A stretch of 64,000 bases of DNA from Rhinopithecus roxellana. Taxonomy: Eukaryota; Chordata; Mammalia; Primates; Cercopithecidae. Positions 55,421-64,000 of the stretch are shown in pieces. The DNA is taken from the NCBI RefSeq assembly GCF_007565055.1, contig NC_044554.1:143653463-143717462 (forward strand), read 5' to 3'. The notes under the pieces are model-generated. The model made no database searches, was not told the origin of the DNA, and saw only the letters and a list, made by a program, of their open reading frames with translations. A program made the position numbers and the translations under genes. How positions within the stretch are numbered: the stretch's first letter is position 1; every line of letters starts with the position of its first letter.

Positions 55421-57924
55421 CCTATTTGTTTCAGTTTCCCAACATTTTCTGATTCTCTCAATAGGGCCCCACACTTTCTTAAGCAACTTAACTGCCTTTA
55501 GCTATAATTTCAGAATGGAAGTGAACTCCTTAGTGGAGCAATATGAACTAGCGCTATGTGTCCGCCTTTTCCTTTTGAATGGAATTCAGTGGTCTCTGCA
55601 AATGCTTTTGCCTCTCTTTGAGGATCATATAAATTTAGACTGACATTTTCCTGAAAATTAAGAATCTCTCTCTAAATAAGTGGATATCCATAAAAACTGA
55701 AAATCCTTAATTGGGCCTGAATTCAGTTATTCTAACATTCATGTCTGTGTGAAGGGTGATCAAGCTGAGAGTTCTCACCCCAAGTCTTGATGGTAACATT
55801 CAAAGGAAAACCTTAAGAATTCTTTCAGCATAAGCAGCGGTTTTTATTCAGTTTTTATTTTTTTATTCAGCTGTGGTGTCCACATGTGAGTGCCAACATG
55901 AAAAGGTTCTCTTAAGTTCATTTGACAAAGTTCTTTGGCCGGAAAGGAGGACATGCTTAGCACTATTAATGTAAATTTATGCTTTTTCTACATTTTCTCT
56001 CTGTTTTTTCTCTGTCACTATGTTCATGTGATAATGGGTTAGTTAGTAAATAACATTGTTAAAAGCATATGATGAAATATATAGTTGGACTTCTAACACT
56101 AACTCTTCAAAAACTGAGAACCATTTCCCTCACTCCCTCCTGACCCCAGTACCCAGAAATTTCCATCAGGCTCAGCAAAAAAAGCAAAGAAAACAGATAC
56201 TGCATGCGATGGGTTAGAGAACTCGTGAGCCAACGTGGTCTCTTGGGAACACACAAAAGGGAAAAATTTTTAATAAATGATTTATTTTTACGCTTTTTAA
56301 AGAAAGTTTAGTTTTCACTTTTATCAAGGTCTCCAATTCATGGGTGGAGGTGGTAACAAGCAGAATAGTTATGTGTGAAACCTCTTCAAAGTAAAAATGT
56401 GTTCTGCTTATTTATGGATATCCTGAGAATTTTAATATTTTCTAGAGGGAGGAATACACCTCTAAAAAAAGAAGATGAATTCATACAAAGAGTGGGAATA
56501 GGAAGTTATATGTGGTGGGAAAAGTGTCAAATACACATTTTTACATTTCAATGTCCTACCATTTAGCATAAAAGGTTTTTGTCTGTTTGTCCAAGATGTT
56601 TCCTTAATTCCTACTAAGAGTTAATCCACTTAATCATGAATAAAAATGATTTACTCTTTCTCATTTATGCAGATCAAATTGAGCATTTCTCTTAAAAATC
56701 AACTAATATTTTTAGGATATGTCTGAAAACAAAATTTCTTCCACCTAATTCCTTTTTTGAAACAACCTACCTCTTCTTCCCAGTTAGAATAAAGAATTTC
56801 AGTCTCATGTAGACATCCCCCATCATAAAAGCAGAAAATAGTCCACAGAAATTCGTGAAGATAGGAAAAACGATTATGAGGATCCAAAGTTTGACTTTCA
56901 AAAATTCTAGGATTTCTGTCAGTGAACATTTACTGGGTATGTTCCCAGTGTATGCTTACTACAAAGTACCATGAAGTGGAGAGAATATCTTGTAAGATGA
57001 TTCTTGCCCTAGTAGAATTTTAGATTTGCAAGAAATCTCACTGACAAAGAACTAATATTCTGTCTTTCCACATATAAAAAAAGACTTAAAATTTATAAAC
57101 TCTAAAACATCACAATCTTTATTTCTGAGGACCTGTGTAGAATCATGCTAGAAAGCACTAATAAAAATTTTTTGACCATAATATTTCCACCACTGCTAAA
57201 AATTTACAATAGAAATTAATGATTTACTTTAACCCTTTTGAAAAAGATTAGTCTGGCAGTACAGGGAGGGAAAGAGTAATGATACAAATGTCAACAAAAA
57301 TCTTGTGATCTGTTGATTTGAGATATGTATTCTAAGACTGGGGTTGTTTTTATGCTTCATGTAAAATGGTGCTGTTATGAAACAGTAGAGAATGAAAACC
57401 AAGCTGCCTTATTTCCTTTAACAATGAAGTATTTTCTTCCTAAAACATGGCAGTCCCAAAGATATGGATAGCAAATCTACAGTATATCATGTATTGATTG
57501 TACTGTCCCACTTATGTAAAATTGTATAAGACTATCTCTAAACGTACATAGGCTCAGAGTCATATAATATCTGGGATTATCTTCTGGTGGAAAGGTTTGG
57601 GACAATTCTACTTAACACTTCATATTTTTCTTGATTGTTTAAGTTGCCTCAAAAAGGACAAATTATTTTTACCAATGTAGTCAAAGCATGTATCAGATCC
57701 CCCTACATGAAAATATTGCTTCTCCGGCCACTGTTGTGGTCCTAGACTTGAAGCAAGGCACTCTCAGCTCCACAGAAAATGATCAGGGTTCAGCTTCTTG
57801 CATACAGCAGCCCACTGCTCACTAAGTTCCCTGGTTAACACTGCCTATTCACAGAAACCCACGAGTTATCACCAGATTCCATGCTCTTATCCTTCCCTGC
57901 TGATAAAAATCACCATATTATGAC
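55421..57924. other. Unassigned non-coding DNA
   Basis: 2.5 kb without a supported gene or clear repeat. Small frames (63 codons at 56375, 76 at 56699) lack motifs. Confidence 0.55.
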
Positions 57925-58003
57925 ATTCAGTTTTTGACTCCGTGTGTCTGGGGTGGAGCATAGACATTTGCAATTCAACAGGATCATCAGGTGATGTTGA
58001 AAC
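57925..58003 (+). repeat. MER5-like hAT-Charlie relic
   Basis: 'gtgtctggggtggagcatagacatttgcaattcaacaggatcatcaggtgatgttga' follows the MER5A phrase 'ggtctggggtggggcc..attctgcatttctaacaagctcccaggtgatgc'. Confidence 0.55.
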
Positions 58004-58358
58004 ATAATAAACTTTCAAAGCATATGGACTCAGCATATCCCAGTAAATGTTCTCTGCAATGGAACAGAGCTTTTTGTGCCCTACACATCAGTTTGCCTCA
58101 TCAAAGTCTTAGCAACCAATGAATAGCTTCAGAATCCTGAAACTACACCTCAATGGAATAGTGAACCAGAATCATGTCAGAATAATCTTTCATAGAAGCC
58201 AAGCATGACCATTAAGAAATGGCTCCCTCCCTGAAAGATCTAAGACTATAAGGCTCTTTTAAAAGCTACTACAGATTCTCTCTCTAGCATCATGTTTTAA
58301 GACCATGATGTTCTAAGATCTTACAATATGAGAACATCGTGGTCAAGAATCTAGGCTT
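58004..58358. other. Unassigned non-coding DNA
   Basis: Nothing recognised upstream of the L1. Confidence 0.5.
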
Positions 58359-58671
58359 TGACTTTCACCACACTTACTCAACATCATACTGGAAGTCCTA
58401 GACAGAGCAATCAGGCAAGAGAAAGAAATAAAGGCCATCTAAATCAGAAAAGAGGAAGTCAAACTATATGTCAATGATATAATCTTATACCTCAAAAACC
58501 CTAAAGATTCCTCCAAAAGACTCTTAGTTTTGATAAATGAATTCAGAAAGGTCTCAGATTACAAAATCAACATACATAAATCAGTAGCACTGCTATACAC
58601 CAATAACAACCAAGCTGAAAATCAAATCAAGAACTCAGTTCCATTTACAATAGCTGCAAAAAGGCAAACAA

Positions 58672-58970
58672 GGCCGGGCGTGGTGGCTCACGTCTGTAAT
58701 CCCAGTGCTTTGGGAGGCTGAGGCAGGCAGATCACAAGGTCAGAAGATCGAGACCATCCTGGCTAACACAGTGAAACCCCAGTCTCTACTAAAAATACAA
58801 AAAATTAGCTAGGCATGGTGGCGGGCGCCTGTAGTCCCAGCTACGCAGGAGGCTGAGGCAGGAGAATGGCATGAACCCGGGAGGTGGAGCTTGCAGTGAG
58901 CCGAGATTGTGCCACTGCACTCCAGCCTGGGCAACAGAGCGAGACTCCACCTAAAAAAAAAAAAAAAAAA
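58672..58970 (+). mobile_element. AluY
   Basis: Complete young Alu starting ggccgggcgtggtggctc with an 18-A tail. The target repeat gcaaacaa (preceded by A/G) is at 58664-58671 and 58971-58978. Confidence 0.95.
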
Positions 58971-59430
58971 GCAAACAAAGAACCCCTAGGAATATACTTA
59001 AGCAAGGAGGTGAAAGATCTCTACAAGGAGAACTACAAAGCACTGATGAAAGAAATCAAAGATAACACAACAAATGGAAAAACTCTATGCTCATGGATTG
59101 GAATAATTAACATTGTAAAAATGACCACATAGTACAAAGCAATTTACAAATTCAATGTAATGCCTATCAAAATATCAAAATCATTTTTCACAGAATTAGG
59201 AAAAAAACTCTAAAATTTATGTGGAACCATATGATAAGCCAAAGCAATCCTAAGCAAAAATAACCAATCCGAAAGCATCACATTACCTGACTTGAAATTA
59301 CGCTACAAAGCTATAGTAACCAAGAGAGTATGGTACTGGCATAAAAGAAGACACACAGACCAATGGAACAGAACTGCAAACCCAAAAATAAGACCAAATC
59401 CTACAACCAACTTATCTTTGACAAAGCAGC

Positions 59431-59431
<1 letters not shown>

Positions 59432-59464
<33 letters not shown>
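59432..59464 (+). repeat. Expanded A run (about 33 A) inside L1 ORF2
   Basis: A pure A tract inside the ORF2 C-terminal region, where L1 normally has a short A-rich segment. No Alu is attached. Confidence 0.9.
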
Positions 59465-59465
<1 letters not shown>

Positions 59466-59630
59466 CCACCGGGGAAAGAACACCCTATTCAATAAATGGT
59501 GCTGGGAAAATTGGATAGCCACATGCAGAAGAATGAAACTGGATCACTATCTCTCACCATATGCAGAAATTAACTCAAGATGGATTAAAGACGTAAATGT
59601 AACATTTAAAGACATAAACATTCTAGAAAG

Positions 59631-59956
59631 AGCAGGGTGTAGTGGCTCATGCCTATAATCCCAGCACTCTGGCAGGCCGAGGTGGGAGGACAGCTTGAGC
59701 TCAGGAGTTCAAGTCCTGAAGTGTGGATGACACAGGAAGGCCCTTGTTTCTACAAGAAAAAAAACAAAATTATTATTATTTTGTTTAAGTTACCTAGGTG
59801 TCGTGGCACATGCCTGTAGTCCCAGCTACTTGGGTGAGAGGTGGGAGGATTGCTTGAGTCCCGGAAGTTGAGGCTGCAGTGAGCCATGATGACCCCACTG
59901 CACTCCAGCCTGGGTGATAGAGAGGGACCCTGTCTCACAAACAAATAAACAAAAAA
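59631..59956 (+). mobile_element. AluJ
   Basis: Old Alu from 'gcagggtgtagtggctc' to 'gaccctgtctcac' plus tail. Exact 10-bp TSD attctagaaa at 59620-59629 and 59959-59968. Confidence 0.9.
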
Positions 59957-61184
59957 GAATTCTAGAAAAAACCTAGGAAAAACTCTTCTAGACATTGGCC
60001 TAGGCAAATAATTTATGACTAAGACTGCCAAAGCAAATGCAACAGAAACAAAAATAAATAAACAGGACTTAATTAAACTAAAAGCCTTCTGCACAGCCAA
60101 AGAAATAAACAACATAGTAAATAGCCAAGTGACAGAATAGGAGAAAATATTTGCAAACTATACATCTAACAAAGGACTAATATCCAGAATCTACAAGGAA
60201 CTTAAAGAAATCAGCAAGAAAAAACCCCAAACAATCCCATTAAAACTGGGCAAAAAACATGAAAAGACATTTCTCAAAAGACATATAAAGGGCCAACAAA
60301 CATGAAAAAATGCTCAACATCACTAATCATCAGAGAGATGCAAGTTAAAAACACAATGAGATACCACCTTACCCTAGTCAGAATGCCCATTATTGAAAAA
60401 TCAAAAAATAATAGACGTTGGTGCCGATGTGGTAAAAAGGGATCACTTACACACCATTGGTGGGAATGTAAATTAGTACAACCTCTATGGACAACAGTAT
60501 GGAGATTTCTCAAAGAACTAAAAGGTAGATCTACCATTTGATCCAGTAAGCCGACTACTGGGTATCTACCCAAAGGAAAAGAGGTCATTGTACCAAAAAG
60601 ACACCTGCATGCATATATTTATTACAGCACAATTCACAGTTGCAATGATATGGAATCAACCTGAGTGCCTAACAACTGATGAGTGGACAAAGAAAATGTG
60701 GCATATACATTCCATGGAATACTACTCAGCTATAAAAATGAATGAAGTAATGTATTTTGCATCAACTTGGATGAAACTGGAGGCCATTATCGTAAGTGAA
60801 GTAACTCAGGAACATAAAACCAAATACCTCATGTTCTCACTTACAAGCTAGAGCTAAGCTATGGGTATGCTAAGGCATACATACACAGTGCTATAATAGA
60901 CACTGGAGACTCAAAAGGGAGGAAGGTGGGAGCAGGGTGAGGGACAACAAAATCACCTGTAGAGTAAAATGTACACTATTCAGGTGATGGGTAGATTAAA
61001 ATCCGCGACTTTACCACTACACAATTCACCCCTGTAACCAAAAACCACTTGCACCCCTAAAGCTACTGAAATTTTTAAAATAATAAAAAGGAAAGAGAAG
61101 CAGGAGAAGACAGTGAGTGACGGAGCCAAGGTTCCATCCAAAAATTAAAATAAAAGCCCGGACATTAAAAGTTTTTATAAAAAG

Positions 61185-61315
61185 AGCAATCCAGGTTTTG
61201 GAGTTGACAAACCACTTTTGAATCCTAGCCATAGTGGCCTTCAGCAAGCCTCGGTTACTTTATCTATTAAGTAGAAAGAATATTTACTTCATAAACTTTT
61301 TGAAGTTTTCATTTT
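61185..61315 (+). repeat. MIR fragment
   Basis: 'ttttgaatcctagccatagtggccttcagcaagcctcggttactttatctattaagtagaaag' follows the MIR order (gaatcc..., ctcagtttcctcatctgtaaaatg). Diverged. Confidence 0.5.
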
Positions 61316-61390
61316 CAATAACTGTATTGAGATATAATTCACACAGTATAAAATGCACACATTTAAAGAATACAGCTCAATGGTTTTTAG
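61316..61390 (-). repeat. L1M 3' end fragment (minus strand)
   Basis: 'attgagatataattcacacagtataaaatgc' and 'acagctcaatggtttttag' are the reverse complement of the L1M terminus. Cut by the Tigger1 that follows. Confidence 0.65.
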
Positions 61391-61392
61391 GA

Positions 61393-63568
61393 CAGATATA
61401 CTGGAGATACTGCAAGTTGAGTTCCTGACCACCACAATAAAGCAAGTATCATAATAAAGCGAGTCACACAAACTTTTTGGTTTCCCAGTGCATATGATAG
61501 TTACATTTACACTATACTGTAGCCTATTAAGTGTGCAATAGCATTATGTTTAAAAAGATGTACAAACCTTAATTTAAAAATACTTTATTGCTAAAGAGAA
61601 GCTAACAGTTATCCGAACCTTTAACAAGTTGTAATCTTTTTGCTGGTAGAAGGTCTTACCTCCAATGTAGATGACTGCTGACTGATCATGTTGGTATTTT
61701 CTGAAGGCTGGGATATCTGTGGCAGTTTCTCAAAATAAGACAACAATAAAGTTTGTCATATCAATTGAGGCTTCCTTTCACAAAAAATTTTTCTGTAGCA
61801 TGTAATGTGGTTAATTTGCTGATAATATTTGACCCACAGTAGAACTTCTTTCAAAGTTGGAGTCAATCCTCTCCAACCCTGGTGCTGCTTTATCAGCTAA
61901 GTTTATGTAATACCCTAAAGCATTTGTCACTTCAACAATATTCATGGCATCATCACCAGTAGATTCCATTTCCATAAATCACTTTCTTTGCTCATCCATA
62001 AAAAGCAACTCCTTATCCATTCAAGTTTGAGCACAAGATTATAGCAATTCGGTCACATTTTCAGGCTCCACTTCCAATTCTAGTTCTTTTGCTATTTCCA
62101 CCACATCTGCAGTGAAGTCTTGAACACCTCAAAGTTATCCATGAGAGTTGGAATCAAATTCTTCTAAACTCCTTTGAATGTTGATATTTTGAGCTCCTCC
62201 CATGAAACATGAATATTTGTCATGGCACTTAGAATGATTAATCCTTTCCAGAAGGTTTTCAATTTACTTTGCCCAGATTTGTCAAATAAACCACTATCTA
62301 TGGCAGCTACAGCCTTATGAAATGCATTTTTTAAATAAGACTTGAAAATAAAAATGACTTCTTGATCCATGAGCTGCAGAATGGATGTTTTGTCTAGAGG
62401 CATGAAAACAACATTAATCTTCTTGTACATCCCCATCAGAGCTCTTGGGTGACGAGGTCCGTTGTCAATGAGCAATAATATTTCTAAAGGAATCTCTTTT
62501 TCTGAGCAGCAGTTCTCAATAGTGGGTTTAAAATATTCCAATAAACTATGCTATAAACATACACTGTCATTCAGCCTTTGTTGTTCCATTTCTAGAGCAC
62601 AGGCAAATTGATTTAGCATAATTCTTAAGGGCTTTAGGATTTTCAGAATAGTAAGTTAGCACTGTCTTCAACTTAAAGTCACCAGCTACAGTAGCCCGTA
62701 ACAAGAGAATCAGCCTGTCCCTTGACACTTTCAAGCCAGGTATTGACTTTTCCTCTTCAGCTATGAGAGTCTAACTAGCATCTTCTTCTAATAGAAGGCT
62801 GTTTCATCTACACTGAAAATCTGTTGTTTAGTATAGATGCTTTCAACAGTGATCTTAGCTAGATCTTCTGGAGAACTTGCTGTAGCTTCTGTATTAGCAC
62901 TTGCTCTTTCACCTTGTACTTTTATGTTATGGAGATGGCTTCTTTCCTTAAACCTTCTGAGCCAACCTCCATTAGCTTCAAACTTTTCTTCTGCAGCTGC
63001 CTCCTCTCAGCCTTCATAGAATTGAAGAAAGGTATAGCCTTACTCAGGATAAGGCTTTAGCTTAAGGGAATATTTTGGCTGGTTTGATCATCTATTCAGA
63101 CCATTCAAACTTTCTCCATATGAGAGGTAAGGCTATTTCACTTTCTTACCATCTGTGTGTTCACTGGAGTATCAATTTTAATTTCTTTCACAATTTTTTC
63201 CTTTGCATTCACAATTGGGCTAACTGGTGCAAGAGGCCTAGTTGTAGCCCTATCTTAGGTTTTTGACATGCCTTTCTCACTAAGCTTCATTTCTAGCTTT
63301 TGATTTAAAGTGAGAGTTGTGTGACTTTTTCACTTGAACACTTAGAAGTCACTGTTGGGTTAGTAAATGACTTAATTTCAACATTGTGTGCATGAGAGGG
63401 AAAGAGATGGAAGAATGGCTGGTTGGTGGAACAGGCAGAACATATGCAACTTTTATCAATTAATTTGGCTGTCTTATAATGATACCGTTCATGGCATTCC
63501 AAAACAACTGCAATTGTAACATGAAAGATCACTGATCACAGATGACCAAAACAGATATAACAATAATG
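61393..63568. mobile_element. Tigger1 DNA transposon (pogo/Tc1-mariner), right end missing
   Basis: Starts with a decayed terminal repeat (cagatatactggagatactg, compare the Tigger1 'caggcatacctcggagatat') and continues colinearly for 2.2 kb. An L1 begins at about 63569, so the other end lies beyond the window or is lost. The transposase is encoded on the minus strand. Confidence 0.92.
61612..63352 (-). pseudogene. Tigger1 transposase, inactivated
   Basis: Tigger1 transposase is a pogo-type DDE/D recombinase with an N-terminal CENP-B-like DNA-binding region. Here the start codon is lost: the usual ATG reads GTG at 63350-63352, next to the conserved TSKCSSE. The N-terminal helix-turn-helix region and middle are broken by stops and indels. 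The longest open piece, 62164-62541 (125 codons), carries the catalytic-core segment LLLIDNGPRHP, with the conserved aspartate and Asn, and the following MPLDKTSILQLMDQ block. No complete protein is possible. Confidence 0.88.
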
Positions 63569-64000
63569 TCCTCACATTTCAATACCAACATTGAATGTAA
63601 ATGGCCTAAATGCTCCACTTAAAAGATACAGAACTGCAGAATGGATAAGAACTCACCAAGCAACTATCTGCTGCCTTCAGGAGACTCACCTAATACATAA
63701 AGATGCAAATAAAGGGGTGGAAAAAGGCATTTCATGCAAATGGACACCAAAAGCGAACTGGGGTAGCTATTCTTATATCAGACAAAACAAACTTTAAAGC
63801 AATAGCAGTTAAAAGAGACAAAGAGGGACATTATATAATGGTAAAAGGCCTTGTCTAACAGGAAAATATCACAATTCTAAATATATATGCACCTAACACT
63901 GGAGCTCCCAGATGTATAAAACAATTACTAATAGACCTAAGAAATAAGATAGCAACACAATAATAGTTGGGGACTTCAATACCCCACCCACAGCAGGAGA
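63569..64000 (+). mobile_element. L1 ORF2 start, runs off the window
   Basis: Begins at 'ctcacatttcaataccaacattgaatgtaaatgg', the ORF2 endonuclease N-terminus (MNVNGLNAPLKRYR in the frame at 63591-63797). It continues to the window end with a frame break near 63798-63860 (TAA at 63858-63860). Intermediate-age L1. The 5' truncation point coincides with the Tigger1 break. Confidence 0.85.

Larger units (their letters stand above)
58359..61085 (+). mobile_element. 5'-truncated L1 (L1PA13-16/L1PB age) with two Alus
   Basis: Starts in the RT domain ('cacttactcaacatcatactggaagtcc') and runs through the ORF2 C-terminus, the 3'UTR ('caattcacccctgtaaccaaaaaccacttgcacccctaaagc') and an A-rich end. The RT active-site box normally FADD reads YVND at 58467-58478. 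It carries an AluY, an AluJ and an expanded A run. No TSD was seen. Confidence 0.88.

Overview
This window is primate (almost certainly human or another catarrhine) nuclear DNA. The diagnostic content is AluY, AluS and AluJ copies with poly(A) tails and target-site duplications (TSDs), L1PA and older L1 copies, MaLR (THE1/MST) LTRs, an LTR12 (HERV9-type) LTR, Tigger and MER5 DNA transposons, and L2/MIR relics. I found no exon, host protein-coding gene, tRNA, rRNA or CRISPR array. Every long reading frame lies in a transposable element or is too short to support. The window therefore reads as an intergenic or deep-intronic stretch, and the sequence alone does not say which.

Layout. 1-1640: unassigned DNA. 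1645-8880: a near full-length, badly decayed L1 (L1M/L1MA type, plus strand) carrying an AluJ and a (CA)n tract. 8915-9425: a MIR split by an AluY with a perfect 14-bp TSD. 9.4-21.7 kb: mostly unassigned DNA with L1, L2, MIR and MER5 relics, an old repeat split by a 5'-truncated L1PA and ending in a hexanucleotide tract, and an AluS whose edge has been copied about 950 bp upstream. 21.7-24.5 kb: an Alu cluster. 26.5 kb: a mirror polypyrimidine tract beside a G-quadruplex-type run. 27.5-31.2 kb: two 5'-truncated L1s. 31.8-49.6 kb: a nested block. It opens with an ERV1-class LTR (interrupted by a THE1/MST LTR) and a primer-binding-site-like sequence. Next come a solo LTR12 and a MER44-like element, then a 6.1-kb full-length L1PA abutting an older L1 that lacks ORF1 and most of ORF2 and carries a solo THE1-type LTR. 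It closes with a second copy of the ERV1-class LTR. 52.2-55.4 kb: two minus-strand L1 fragments. 58.4-61.1 kb: a 5'-truncated L1 with two Alus. 61.4-63.57 kb: a Tigger1 with decayed transposase, itself broken by an L1 running off the window end.

Nothing here works together as a pathway. The informative content is the order of insertions, the way each element was broken, and a few regulatory or unstable sequences: the CCAAT cluster of the LTR12, the L1PA 5'UTR, the pentanucleotide Alu tail, and the hexanucleotide and dinucleotide tracts. I did not find a new biological system. The most unusual items are the doubly internally deleted L1 with repeated 5'UTR units, the templated copy of an Alu edge, and the pair of related ERV LTRs 17 kb apart. 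Repeat family names come from memory of the families without a library search, and confidences reflect that.
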